Below, piece by piece: positions 1 through 7,831 of a DNA stretch of 56,491 bases. Source of the stretch: SFTJ01 sp051871555 (lineage in GTDB: Bacteria > Bacteroidota > Bacteroidia > Bacteroidales > Muribaculaceae); assembly GCA_051871555.1 (NCBI GenBank), contig JBJECZ010000190.1:1-56491 (forward strand), given 5' to 3'. Every line of letters begins with the position of its first letter. Position 1 is the first letter of the stretch. The notes under the pieces were generated by a model, which was given only the letters and a program-made list of their open reading frames with translations, searched no databases and was not told where the DNA came from. Both the position numbers and the translations under genes were made by a program.

Positions 1-285
1 CCGATCTTCTCAACATTCACCACACTTACGCTTTTAATGGGTGTCGTGTTTCAACTTCCGATTATTTCCTTTTTTATGGCAAAAATGAGGCTTATATCTG
101 CAAATTTACTGACCATTTACCGCAAACATGCTATAATATTGATAATGTTAGTAGCAGCAATTATTACACCACCTGACTTGATGACATTAGTTTTGGTAAC
201 ACTTCCGCTCTATATGCTATACGAAGTAAGCATCTGGATTGTCCGATGGGTTAATCCAAACTATATCGAAACTCAACAAGAATAA
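1..285 (+). CDS. tatC: Sec-independent protein translocase TatC, C-terminal part (5' end outside window)
   Basis: The reading frame is open from base 1 and ends at TAA 283-285, giving 94 C-terminal residues. They match the end of TatC, the multispanning membrane receptor of the twin-arginine export system: a segment VVFQLPIISFFMAKM, the cytoplasmic stretch with YRKHAI, the conserved turn ITPPD, and a last transmembrane helix ending in LLYEVSIW-like sequence (MLYEVSIWIVRW). The ATG at 37 is internal, not the start. The partners TatA/B are not visible and would lie to the left. The gene is convergent with the next small gene. The assignment is firm although only about a third of the protein is present. 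Confidence 0.9.
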   Translation, partial: PIFSTFTTLTLLMGVVFQLPIISFFMAKMRLISANLLTIYRKHAIILIMLVAAIITPPDLMTLVLVTLPLYMLYEVSIWIVRWVNPNYIETQQE

Positions 286-335
286 TCATATCGTCACGGC
301 ATACATCCACCAAAAAAATCTGACGAAAGGTGATG

Positions 336-617
336 TCAGTTAATGACGAAGATGTAGGCGGCGAGGGCGGCGTAGGACAGCCACACCATCCACATGAGCA
401 CGTTGCTCACTTCGCGACGGTCGGGCCGGGTGAAATATGCCATACCGAGCATGCCGAACACATACACCGGAAACCACGTGAGCACAAACGCCTGGGTGCC
501 TTCAACCTTGCCTGCCATTTGCTGATAGACATACAGCCACATCACCACCGGCAAAACGCTCAGTAGTACCAGCATCTTGAACCACAACGGGCGTTTTTGT
601 TTATTGTCTTGTTCCAT
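336..617 (-). CDS. Small hypothetical inner-membrane protein (three predicted helices)
   Basis: This 93-residue protein has a charged N-terminus (MEQDNKQKRP) followed by three hydrophobic segments at about residues 13-30, 43-62 and 72-91. I do not recognise the family. It is convergent with tatC. A TAATTTTG box on the minus strand (645-638) lies just upstream and fits its promoter. The plus-strand ORF in the same place is a shadow: hydrophobic periodicity and promoter position both favour the minus strand. No function can be assigned beyond membrane location. Confidence 0.6.
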   Translation of the reverse strand: MEQDNKQKRPLWFKMLVLLSVLPVVMWLYVYQQMAGKVEGTQAFVLTWFPVYVFGMLGMAYFTRPDRREVSNVLMWMVWLSYAALAAYIFVIN

Positions 618-637
618 ATCATTGATTGTTTATAACA

Positions 638-645
638 CAAAATTA
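638..645 (-). promoter_or_regulatory. Putative -7 box (TAATTTTG) for the minus-strand membrane protein gene
   Basis: Read on the minus strand, this octamer matches the Bacteroidetes -7 consensus TAnnTTTG about 20 bases before the start codon at 617. A convincing -33 TTTG is not visible at the usual spacing. Confidence 0.4.
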
Positions 646-746
646 CAACTTTCGCGGCAATAATCGGTGCTTGATGCCATTCGATGCACATTTTATGCAC
701 TTTTCAGCCTGTCGCACGGACGTGTATAAGGATTTTTGACTGAAAA

Positions 747-779
747 ATTGCATACACCGTGATTTATTCACTACTTTTG
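747..779 (+). promoter_or_regulatory. Promoter of the GNAT-zinc ribbon / DJ-1-VOC operon
   Basis: ATTG (TTG at 748-750), a 21-bp gap, then TACTTTTG at 772-779 match the Bacteroidetes sigma-ABfr promoter pattern. The start codon follows at 820, leaving a leader of about 35 nt. Confidence 0.6.
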
Positions 780-819
780 CGTCATACTAAATAAAGAAAT
801 CACTTCAATTAGAATTACT

Positions 820-1701
820 ATGTTAATACGCAACGAAAAACCATCAGACTATCGCGCAGTGGAAAACCTCACTCGCAAAGCATTCTGGAACGTGTATCGC
901 CCTGGATGCACCGAACATTTTGTATTAAACCGCTATCGTTCTAACCCCGATTTCATTCCTGAGCTCGACCTGGTGATGGAGGAAGACGGCAAACTCATTG
1001 GACATGTGATGTTTTCGCATGCCACATTGGTGAAAGCCGACGGCTCGCAAATGCCCGGTTGGACTTTCGGACCCATAAGCATAGCGCCCGAATATAAACG
1101 CAAAGGATATGGGCTGAAGCTGCTCACTCACGCCATTGACAAAGCGCGCGCCATGGGCATAGGCATGCTGTGCATGGAGGGCAACATCGAATTCTATCGT
1201 CACGCAGGCTTTGTGACGGCAAGCACTCTTGGGCTGCATTATCACGACACGCCCGATGACGAGGCATCGTTTTTCCTCGCCCAAGAACTCATTCCCGGCT
1301 ACCTCACCGGCGTGGAAGCCACCTACACCCCGCCCAAAGGGTATTTTGTAGCCGACGACATGCCCGAAGAGTTTGCCGCCTACGATGCCACGTTCGAGCC
1401 AAAAACGAAGCATCTGCAGCCCGGTCAGCTGCCACAACTGTGCCAAAGCTGCGGTATGCCGCTTTCAAGCGAAACCGACTGCGGCACCGAGCTCGACGGA
1501 AGCATCAACTTCGATTACTGTAAATATTGCTACGACAAGGGCGAATTCAAGCAGAAACTGAGCATGGAGGGCATGGTGGAGCACTGCATGCAGTTTCTCG
1601 ACGAGGTGAACCGCTTCATGCCCACACCGCTGACGCCCGACGAATACTCAGCCATGCTGCACAAAGTGTTGCCGGCGCTAAAACGCTGGCGCAACCGATA
1701 A
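820..1701 (+). CDS. GNAT N-acetyltransferase fused to a C-terminal zinc-ribbon domain
   Basis: This is a 293-residue cytosolic protein. Residues 1-165 form a GNAT acetyltransferase fold with the acetyl-CoA loop KRKGYG at 93-98 and the late GNAT motif EFYRHAGF near 124-131. After a linker, residues 205-292 match the putative zinc-ribbon domain (zf-ribbon_2, Pfam PF12674 type) with Cys208-x2-Cys211, Cys221 and Cys234-x2-Cys237. The substrate is unknown; small-molecule or protein amines are both possible. The next gene starts 30 bp downstream and is also a two-domain fusion, so the two are probably co-transcribed. The start at 820 follows a good promoter and gives the full N-terminal beta strand (MLIRNEK). 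Confidence 0.8.
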   Translation: MLIRNEKPSDYRAVENLTRKAFWNVYRPGCTEHFVLNRYRSNPDFIPELDLVMEEDGKLIGHVMFSHATLVKADGSQMPGWTFGPISIAPEYKRKGYGLKLLTHAIDKARAMGIGMLCMEGNIEFYRHAGFVTASTLGLHYHDTPDDEASFFLAQELIPGYLTGVEATYTPPKGYFVADDMPEEFAAYDATFEPKTKHLQPGQLPQLCQSCGMPLSSETDCGTELDGSINFDYCKYCYDKGEFKQKLSMEGMVEHCMQFLDEVNRFMPTPLTPDEYSAMLHKVLPALKRWRNR

Positions 1702-1731
1702 TCATCAGAGAAATTTATAAAACAACATTAT

Positions 1732-2736
1732 ATGAAAGAGATTCTGTATATTTTGCTTGAGCCATTCGCCGAGCACGAAATAAGCTATTTGTCGCAGGCT
1801 GTCACCACCAGTGAATATGGACCACGCACCGACGCCAAATATTGCAACCGCTTTGTGTCGCCTACACTCGACGCAGTGTCATCGGTTGGCGGAATGAGAA
1901 TGCAACCCGACTATTCGTTTGCCAATGCACCGCACGACTATGCCGCGCTGGTGCTGATAGGCGGCTACGGATGGGCCACACCACAAGCCGAAGAGGTGGT
2001 GCTGATGGTGGCTGAAGCACTGAAGCGTAAAGTGCCTGTGGGCGCCATCTGCAACGCCGCCTCGTGGATGGCAAAGCACGGATTCCTTAATGGTGTTAAG
2101 CACACCGGCAACGGCATCGACCAACTGAAACAGTGGGGAGGAGCTAACTACACCAACGAGAGCGGATATATAGCCACGCAAGCAGTGAGCGATGGCGGCA
2201 TAGTCACCGCCAACGGCACTGGGCACCTCGAGTTTGCCCGCGAAATGCTTCTGCTGCTTGCCGTCGACGAGCCTCAAATGATACATCGCTTCTTTGCGTT
2301 CTACAATATGGGCTTCACGCAGCTGATGGCGCCCAAACCACGTTTCCGATTCAACACCGTGGGGCTGTTCACCACCGACAACGCCGCCACCGTGAAGTTC
2401 TACACCCAGACATTCGGGTTCACCACCGACTGGGATGGCGAAGCGCCAAACGTGGAGATGCATCTGGGCGACATGCGCATCATCCTTTATCCACGCGATG
2501 CATTCGAGCAGATGACACAGCAGAAATACACCTATCCGCAAGGCTTCAACGGCACCATGGAACTTGCCATCGACGTGCCTTGCTTTGCTGACGTCGACAA
2601 GGAATATGCCCACGCCCTCAGTCATGGCGCAACGTCGGTGATGGCACTAACAACCGAACCTTGGGGACAACGCACCTGCTACGTGGCTGACCCAGACGGC
2701 AACCTCATTGAAATCAATTCATTCAACAAGGGCTGA
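1732..2736 (+). CDS. DJ-1/PfpI-type amidotransferase-like domain fused to a VOC (glyoxalase-like) domain
   Basis: This is a 334-residue protein. Residues 1-195 resemble DJ-1/PfpI (YdeA-like class I glutamine-amidotransferase fold), with GGYGW at 77-81 and the nucleophile elbow GAICNAA, nucleophile Cys107. Residues about 206-334 are a vicinal-oxygen-chelate (glyoxalase/bleomycin-resistance) domain starting RFNTVGLFTTDNAATVKFY and ending VADPDGNLIEINSF, where the C-terminal Glu is the usual metal ligand. DJ-1 proteins are linked to glyoxal or deglycase chemistry and VOC proteins include glyoxalase I, so a role in reactive carbonyl detoxification is plausible but inferred. It probably shares an operon with the GNAT-zinc ribbon gene. 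Confidence 0.78.
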   Translation: MKEILYILLEPFAEHEISYLSQAVTTSEYGPRTDAKYCNRFVSPTLDAVSSVGGMRMQPDYSFANAPHDYAALVLIGGYGWATPQAEEVVLMVAEALKRKVPVGAICNAASWMAKHGFLNGVKHTGNGIDQLKQWGGANYTNESGYIATQAVSDGGIVTANGTGHLEFAREMLLLLAVDEPQMIHRFFAFYNMGFTQLMAPKPRFRFNTVGLFTTDNAATVKFYTQTFGFTTDWDGEAPNVEMHLGDMRIILYPRDAFEQMTQQKYTYPQGFNGTMELAIDVPCFADVDKEYAHALSHGATSVMALTTEPWGQRTCYVADPDGNLIEINSFNKG

Positions 2737-2963
2737 GCAAAGTTTCGACCTTTCCGAACGGATGGGGCGGCGATGGATGGCAAGCGTCTGTTTTTTCACA
2801 CTTTGCAGACGTTTCGTCCGCTCGATTTTTGAGATTAATGTTTTTTGAATTTTACCCTAATTTTTATATAGCTAATAATCAGCATTTTAAAATATTTGTA
2901 ATGATTTCATATGTTAAATATAATGTTAATTTAAATTAATTCATTATTAAACACCAAAAAACA
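2737..2963. other. Gene-free AT-rich spacer before the putative small RNA
   Basis: No coding potential is seen. CGTCTG at 2785-2790 can pair with CAGACG at 2806-2811 around a T-rich loop and may weakly terminate the DJ-1-VOC transcript. The rest is low-complexity A/T sequence leading to the promoter at 2964. Confidence 0.4.
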
Positions 2964-2995
2964 TTTGGTCATGGCGAATTTCGGTTATACCTTTG
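2964..2995 (+). promoter_or_regulatory. Strong Bacteroidetes promoter with no ORF behind it
   Basis: TTTG at 2964-2967, a 20-bp gap and TACCTTTG at 2988-2995 fit the consensus exactly. The predicted start of transcription is near 3002. The next structure is a terminator, not a gene. Confidence 0.7.
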
Positions 2996-3001
2996 TGGTA
3001 C

Positions 3002-3116
3002 AAAAAGCGAAAATAATAATTAGGTCAATAAGATTACCAAAATCTTAATTTATTAGATTGAAAGCACAAATACCGAATACGGGCAAGACGTGATGTCTTG
3101 CCCTTTTCAGTTTTTA
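3002..3116 (+). ncRNA. Putative small RNA (about 115 nt) between promoter and intrinsic terminator
   Basis: The unit starts about 7 nt after a consensus promoter and ends in a perfect 9-bp GC-rich hairpin with a T-rich tail. No credible ORF lies inside. Bases 3011-3027 (AAATAATAATTAGGTCA) are the exact reverse complement of 8259-8275, in the 5' leader of the first C10 protease gene. The shorter TTAGGTCAA (3020-3028) also complements a second site at 8274-8282 next to that start codon. A further internal pairing, TAAGAT/ATCTTA (about 3029-3046), may form a second stem. Transcription and function are inferred, and no known RNA family is recognised. Confidence 0.5.
3081..3116 (+). terminator. 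Intrinsic terminator of the putative small RNA
   Basis: GGGCAAGAC (3081-3089), loop GTGAT, GTCTTGCCC (3095-3103), then TTTTCAGTTTTT. The stem is a perfect 9 bp. Confidence 0.8.
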
Positions 3117-3144
3117 TACCCTAAGTGACAGCACAATAGCAGCG

Positions 3145-3197
3145 CATGCGCCTTAGAGTCTGTTTCATAGCAATGTGTTAACATGCGCCTTAGAGTC
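3145..3197. repeat. Two copies of a 16-bp direct repeat upstream of the fucosidase gene
   Basis: CATGCGCCTTAGAGTC occurs at 3145-3160 and again at 3182-3197, a 37-bp period (about 3.5 helical turns). The pair sits about 50-100 bp upstream of the likely -7 box of the GH29 gene, so it could bind a regulator. A partial match (GCGCCTTAG) appears in the leader at 46078-46086. Confidence 0.6.
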
Positions 3198-3244
3198 AAA
3201 AGTCATTTTTGCTGCAATATATGGCGATAACGCAAACTTTTTTG

Positions 3245-3252
3245 TAACTTTA
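3245..3252 (+). promoter_or_regulatory. Possible -7 box (TAACTTTA) for the fucosidase gene
   Basis: The octamer differs from TAnnTTTG only in the last base and lies 55 bp before the ATG. No -33 TTTG is found at 19-21 bp, so it may depend on an activator. Confidence 0.35.
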
Positions 3253-3306
3253 CGGCACATAAAGCCTTTTTAACCGATAATTCACTCAAACAAATATCCA
3301 AATGTT

Positions 3307-5127
3307 ATGAAAACCCTAAAAACTATCATCTCGGTTTTAGCAACTGGAGCAATCATGAGCGCTTGCAGCCCAAAGGTGACAGCGCCGCAAGCCATCGGAC
3401 CGTTGCCATCGGAGCATCAGCTCGAGTGGCACAAAATGGAGACTTACGCATTTATTCACTTCGGACTCAACACCTTTGCCGACAAAGAATGGGGCTACGG
3501 CGACACGCCAGCATCGGTGTTCAACCCATCGAACCTCGACTGCGAGCAATGGGTGCGCACCATCAAGGCCGCCGGCATGAAAGGCGTGATAATCACCACC
3601 AAGCACCACGACGGGTTCTGCCTATGGCCTACACAGCTCACCGAATACTGCATTCGCAACACACCATATAAGCAAGGCAAGGGCGACCTGGTGGGCGAGC
3701 TGCGCGCCGCCTGCGACAAATACGGACTGGAATTAGGACTGTATCTCTCGCCTTGGGACCGCAACTCGGATGTATACGGCACACCCGCATACGTGGAATA
3801 CTACCACAAGCAAATCGAAGAACTCACCACACGCTACGGCAAGGTGTTTGAGTTCTGGCTCGACGGTGCTAACGGCGGCGACGGATACTACGGCGGCGCA
3901 CGCGAGATGCGCACCATCGACCGCCGCACCTACTACGATTTCCCGAAAATATTCGCCCACATACTCAAAAACCAGCCACAAGCCATCATCTTCAGCGACG
4001 GCGGTCCCGGCTGCCGCTGGGTGGGCAACGAGCGAGGCGAGGCAAGTGCCACCAACTGGGCATTCCTGCGAGGCGATGAAGTGTATCCCGGCTACCCCGA
4101 CTACACCACGCTGCAATACGGCCACACCGACGGAACACACTGGATTCCAGCCGAATGCGACGTGTCGATTCGTCCGGGTTGGTTCTTCCACGAAAGCGAG
4201 AACTCCAAGGTGAGAAGCGCCGAGAACCTCGTGAACCTCTACTACAAGAGCGTTGGACACAACGCCAACTTCATCCTCAACTTCCCCATCGACAAGACAG
4301 GACGCATACCAGCCACCGACTCGATTAACGTGTGCAAGATGCGCCAGATTCTCGACACCGAACTTGGCAACAACATCCTCAAAGGCGTGAAGCCGCAAGC
4401 AAGCAATAGCCGCGGCGGCCGTTTCGGCGCAGCTGCCACCACCGACGGAAATGGCGACACCTACTGGGCAACTGCCGACGATGTGACATCGGCAACCATT
4501 CAATTCGACATTCCACGCCAAAAGGTGAACCGCATGATGCTTCAGGAATACATAGCCCTGGGGCAACGCGTGCAAGAATTTGTGGTTGACTATCGCGACG
4601 CACAGGGCAACTGGCAGCCAGTGAACGCAGGCGAAGAAACCACCACCATCGGCTACAAGCGCCTGCTGCGCTTCCCTACGGTGGAAACCGACGGCTTGCG
4701 CATCACCATCGTCAAGTCGCGCGCATGCCCTTGCATTGCCAACATCGAGGCTTACTACGGCGGTGCCGGCAGCGACAAGCAGTATGTCGACAACAGCAAC
4801 AACTTCAAGTCGGTGAAATTTGAATTAACCACACAAGCCGACCGCTTCGTAATGGACCTCGGCGGACAGCGCGAAGTGAACACGCTGCACTATCTGCCCG
4901 ATGCCGACGGCATGATTGCGCAATACGAAGTATATGCAGGCGACACTCCCGAAACCGCCACTACGCTCGTGAAGAAAGGCGAATTCTCGAACATCAAGAA
5001 CAACCCGATTGTGCAGACCCTGCGCTTTGCACCCGTACGCGCTAAAGTGATTGTGCTGAAAGCCACACGAATGATTGAGCCAGGCGAACCGGTGAAAGCC
5101 AAACGTCTGGGCATCGAGGTGCTCTAA
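3307..5127 (+). CDS. GH29 alpha-L-fucosidase lipoprotein with C-terminal discoidin-like domain
   Basis: This 606-residue exported enzyme removes alpha-linked L-fucose from glycans. The N-terminus is a lipoprotein signal with lipobox GAIMSAC (Cys20). The residues after the Cys (SPKV) lack the acidic surface-export signal, so a periplasmic face is likely. The GH29 barrel spans about 35-350, with HFGLNTF (51-57), TTKHHDGFCLW (97-107) and the nucleophile Asp186 in FEFWLDGANG. The compact barrel resembles the GH29-B (alpha-1,3/1,4) branch. Residues 370-475 form an F5/8-type C (CBM32-like) domain, and a second beta domain follows to the end. It is followed by a strong hairpin. Such enzymes act on mucin or Lewis-type glycans; the exact linkage is not shown by sequence. 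Confidence 0.9.
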   Translation: MKTLKTIISVLATGAIMSACSPKVTAPQAIGPLPSEHQLEWHKMETYAFIHFGLNTFADKEWGYGDTPASVFNPSNLDCEQWVRTIKAAGMKGVIITTKHHDGFCLWPTQLTEYCIRNTPYKQGKGDLVGELRAACDKYGLELGLYLSPWDRNSDVYGTPAYVEYYHKQIEELTTRYGKVFEFWLDGANGGDGYYGGAREMRTIDRRTYYDFPKIFAHILKNQPQAIIFSDGGPGCRWVGNERGEASATNWAFLRGDEVYPGYPDYTTLQYGHTDGTHWIPAECDVSIRPGWFFHESENSKVRSAENLVNLYYKSVGHNANFILNFPIDKTGRIPATDSINVCKMRQILDTELGNNILKGVKPQASNSRGGRFGAAATTDGNGDTYWATADDVTSATIQFDIPRQKVNRMMLQEYIALGQRVQEFVVDYRDAQGNWQPVNAGEETTTIGYKRLLRFPTVETDGLRITIVKSRACPCIANIEAYYGGAGSDKQYVDNSNNFKSVKFELTTQADRFVMDLGGQREVNTLHYLPDADGMIAQYEVYAGDTPETATTLVKKGEFSNIKNNPIVQTLRFAPVRAKVIVLKATRMIEPGEPVKAKRLGIEVL

Positions 5128-5162
5128 GCCGCCGCACGAACAGCATTCTCATACACACAGCA

Positions 5163-5200
5163 CGCCCACCTTGCTGCTGTGATGGCAAGGTGGGCGCGTT
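5163..5200 (+). terminator. Terminator of the fucosidase gene
   Basis: A perfect 12-bp stem, CGCCCACCTTGC (5163-5174) with GCAAGGTGGGCG (5185-5196). The following sequence is only moderately T-rich. It sits between convergent genes. Confidence 0.75.
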
Positions 5201-5245
5201 ATATATTTTGCCCAGAGGCGTCAATGCCCTCCAGAAACGGCTCTT

Positions 5246-6250
5246 TTATTTGCGGGTGAAATCGGAAGGGAAGCTCACCGGTGTTGCAACCTTGTTGCCG
5301 ATGCGCAGGCGCAACCAAGTGTCGAAGCCACGCACACCCTCGGTGAGCACAATCACGCGGGCACCGTTGTCGCCAGGAATGTCGTGATACTCGGTGTGTC
5401 CGCCCGAGAATCTGCCGTAGGCAAGCGCCATGCCTTTCCAGCTGCACACATAGTCGTTCACGTGGTCGTGACCGGCAAACACGCCCATCACATCGCGTCC
5501 GAGCAGCATGGCAGAGAACAATCCCGTGTTGATTTTCGGGCAACAAGGCGCCTCCTTGCGTATGCCCATAAGCAAAGCGCAGGCATCGGAAGCCGCAAGG
5601 GCATATTCAGGCAACGGAATGTGCATGAACGCCAGCGAAGGCAGCGGCGAACCACCGTTGGCAGCAGTGTAGCGAGCACTCTCCGAGCGATACCACGCAA
5701 TCTGGTCGTATTTAATCCAATCGTAGCCGTCGGTGAGGTCTTTTTGCTGCGAATACTGATGCGAATCGAACACATAAAGCACAGCAGCATCCTTCGACGC
5801 GTCGTCAGCCGATTTCACAGTGAGCGTATAGTTGGTGGTGCCCGACAAGCCGTCGACAGTAGATGTCAAGTTGCCCGGCAACGAGCTAACATAGTCGAGA
5901 ATCTGCTTTGGCGTCCAATCGCTTTCGGCATCGTGATTGCCCAGCGTGATGGCAAACGGCAGGTGGCGGTCGATGATGGGCTTGAGCGTGCGGTCGAGGC
6001 ACGTTTTGGCAGGAGTGCCATAGATTATGTCGCCTGTGACAATCACCAAGTCGGGCCGCTCGGCATCGAGGGCGTTGGCAATGTTTTCGGCAGCAATCTC
6101 CGAGTTGGCATCACCCGGGCGCCAATGCACATCGGTGAACTGAACAATCTTAAACTTGCCCTTGGCATCAAACCGCAACTGGGCACCCACAGGCACAGCC
6201 ATCATAACAATCGCAAAAAGCGCAACTACACGCATCGTAAATCGGTTCAT
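5246..6250 (-). CDS. Secreted calcineurin-like metallophosphoesterase
   Basis: This 334-residue protein has a signal peptide (residues 1-23, ending VGA-Q). It carries the full binuclear metal set of the metallophosphoesterase superfamily: Asp40-x-His42 (FTDVHW), Gly73-Asp74 (VTGDI), Asn105-His106-Asp107 (GNHD), His210 (FMHIP) and His261-x-His263 (AGHDHVND). It is therefore probably an active periplasmic or surface phosphatase or phosphodiesterase. The layout resembles the Bacteroides family related to purple acid phosphatase Dcr2 proteins. The substrate is unknown. It is convergent with the fucosidase gene and transcribed alone from a minus-strand box at 6289-6282. Confidence 0.85.
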   Translation of the reverse strand: MNRFTMRVVALFAIVMMAVPVGAQLRFDAKGKFKIVQFTDVHWRPGDANSEIAAENIANALDAERPDLVIVTGDIIYGTPAKTCLDRTLKPIIDRHLPFAITLGNHDAESDWTPKQILDYVSSLPGNLTSTVDGLSGTTNYTLTVKSADDASKDAAVLYVFDSHQYSQQKDLTDGYDWIKYDQIAWYRSESARYTAANGGSPLPSLAFMHIPLPEYALAASDACALLMGIRKEAPCCPKINTGLFSAMLLGRDVMGVFAGHDHVNDYVCSWKGMALAYGRFSGGHTEYHDIPGDNGARVIVLTEGVRGFDTWLRLRIGNKVATPVSFPSDFTRK

Positions 6251-6281
6251 ATTAGCATTATTATGGAGTAATTCAATAATG

Positions 6282-6289
6282 CAAAGATA
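6282..6289 (-). promoter_or_regulatory. Putative -7 box (TATCTTTG) of the metallophosphoesterase gene
   Basis: The minus-strand octamer fits TAnnTTTG and lies about 30 bp before the start at 6250. A -33 element is not clear. Confidence 0.45.
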
Positions 6290-6353
6290 GGCATTTTTGT
6301 GCCATCGCGAGCATCATGCGCAAAAACAACCAATAATGATGCAATTTCGACCA

Positions 6354-6383
6354 CTTGCAAGCACCCAAAGTTTTATAACTTTG
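6354..6383 (+). promoter_or_regulatory. Promoter of the phospholipase gene; decides its start
   Basis: CTTG (6354-6357), 18 bp, TAACTTTG (6376-6383). The predicted transcription start near 6390 lies after the upstream ATG at 6388, so the ATG at 6415 is the real start. Confidence 0.5.
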
Positions 6384-6414
6384 CACATTGCAGTATTTTC
6401 AACTAAGCAATCTG

Positions 6415-7257
6415 ATGGCACGACGAATAATCACATTGATATTGACCATTCTGGCATTCACACAATTGTCGGAAGCACAAATCTATTACGACAGCAACCA
6501 CAGCAAATTCAACTCCGACAGCATACGTCGCGAATTCGACAAAGGTCCGTATTTCACGCTGTTCAAGGACAACTATTTCACTGCCGGCATTCCAATTGGG
6601 CAGAAAATCACAGGCGACAACTCCGACGTAAAGTTTCAGGTGAGCATCGCACAGCGCCTCACCAAAAGCACCCTTCCCTTCAACACCTATCTGTTTCTTG
6701 CCTACTCGCAGAAGTGTTTCTGGAACGTGTTTCAAGAGTCGCTGCCGATGCGCGACCTCAACTTCAATCCGGGCATCGGACTGTCGAAACTGCTGATTGT
6801 GAAAGGCAAACTCATTGGCAAACTCACGCTGATGATTGAGCACGAGTCGAACGGGCGCGACGGCGACGATTCGCGTTCGTGGAACCGCATATCGTATGGC
6901 GGCAACGTGTTTCTCACGCCAAACCTCATGATTCACGCCAAGGCATGGATTCCGATAGTCGACGGCGAGAACAACAAGGACCTGCTCGACTACGCCGGGC
7001 TGTTTCAGAGCGGACTGCAAATAACCTCCGACAACAAGCGCTGGGGATTTGCCATCACCATGGTTAAGCGCAAGGGCTGGCGCCTCAGCTACAACACTAT
7101 CGTCGAAGCCAACTATCGCCTGTTCAAAAACGAGAACCAATATTTCTTCATACAATATTACAACGGCTACGCCGAAGGTCTGCTCGACTATAATAAGTAT
7201 CACTCGCGCCTGCGCGCGGGACTGGTGATTAAGCCCAATTTCTTCAGCGACTATTAA
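6415..7257 (+). CDS. pldA: Outer-membrane phospholipase A (OMPLA)
   Basis: The protein has 280 residues, starting at MARRIIT with a signal peptide ending near residue 21 (SEA-Q). The family signature is complete: His143 and Ser145 in IEHESNGRD, then SRSWNRISYG with Asn157. These correspond to the His-Ser-Asn catalytic triad of E. coli PldA (142/144/156). The rest has the alternating pattern of a 12-strand outer-membrane barrel and ends in aromatic-rich strands. The enzyme hydrolyses phospholipids that reach the outer leaflet, helping to keep outer-membrane asymmetry. An ATG nine codons upstream is disfavoured by the promoter position. It is convergent with the following redox-protein gene. 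Confidence 0.93.
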   Translation: MARRIITLILTILAFTQLSEAQIYYDSNHSKFNSDSIRREFDKGPYFTLFKDNYFTAGIPIGQKITGDNSDVKFQVSIAQRLTKSTLPFNTYLFLAYSQKCFWNVFQESLPMRDLNFNPGIGLSKLLIVKGKLIGKLTLMIEHESNGRDGDDSRSWNRISYGGNVFLTPNLMIHAKAWIPIVDGENNKDLLDYAGLFQSGLQITSDNKRWGFAITMVKRKGWRLSYNTIVEANYRLFKNENQYFFIQYYNGYAEGLLDYNKYHSRLRAGLVIKPNFFSDY

Positions 7258-7312
7258 TAGGCCGCTTTTTCCACGCCACGGTCAAGAGGCTCACACCCAC
7301 ATCTGCCACAGC

Positions 7313-7831
7313 TCAGGCCTTATTGCATTGCTCGGCGTGGGCAGCCTGAGCCACCTGCTCGTTGTAGAAACGGGCATAGATGCGGCAGGCACTCTCCACC
7401 ATCTTCACGCACGGACGGCTGCGATAATACTCGGCAGAGCGTTCCGAAGGCTTCGGCGGCTCCACAATGCCGGCACGCAAGCCCAGCAAATCGGCACACA
7501 CCATCGACCCGTTTTCGGCGGCAAACTCCTTGCCCAGACGCTGCACAGCCGCATAGTTGCATGTGCGCGATTCCAAATCGTTGGCAGCAGCCGACGCCGT
7601 CTGCAGCCCAGCCAGCATGAACATGCCACTGCACGCCCCGCAAGTCATGCGCAAACGTCCCATCCCGCCGCCAAACGACGACGACAGCTTCATGTAATTC
7701 TCGTCCAAGCCGTAAACATCGGCAAATGCCGCCACTACAGCCTGCGAACAGTTGTACCCATCCAGAAATTTCTTAATCCCCAATGCCGCTCTCTCTTCGA
7801 CATCGAGCGCCTTAGTTTGCTTAGTATTCAT
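7313..7831 (-). CDS. C-GCAxxG-C-C family (putative redox-active) protein
   Basis: The 172-residue protein matches the C_GCAxxG_C_C family (PF09719): YNCSQAV near residue 26-32, the glycine-rich SSFGGGMGR, then MTCGACSGMFML with the CGACSG core, followed by spaced single cysteines (NYAA region, MVCADL, RPCVKM, SACRIY). Members are small, cysteine-rich and often sit with redox or iron-sulfur genes; the biochemical role is unknown. No signal peptide is seen, so it is probably cytosolic. It is transcribed alone on the minus strand, with AT-rich sequence upstream. Confidence 0.85.
   Translation of the reverse strand: MNTKQTKALDVEERAALGIKKFLDGYNCSQAVVAAFADVYGLDENYMKLSSSFGGGMGRLRMTCGACSGMFMLAGLQTASAAANDLESRTCNYAAVQRLGKEFAAENGSMVCADLLGLRAGIVEPPKPSERSAEYYRSRPCVKMVESACRIYARFYNEQVAQAAHAEQCNKA

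Noticed and set aside
330..566. Plus-strand 78-codon ORF opposite the small membrane protein gene
   Set aside because: His/Glu-rich composition without family likeness, while the minus-strand frame has three clean membrane helices and a promoter box.
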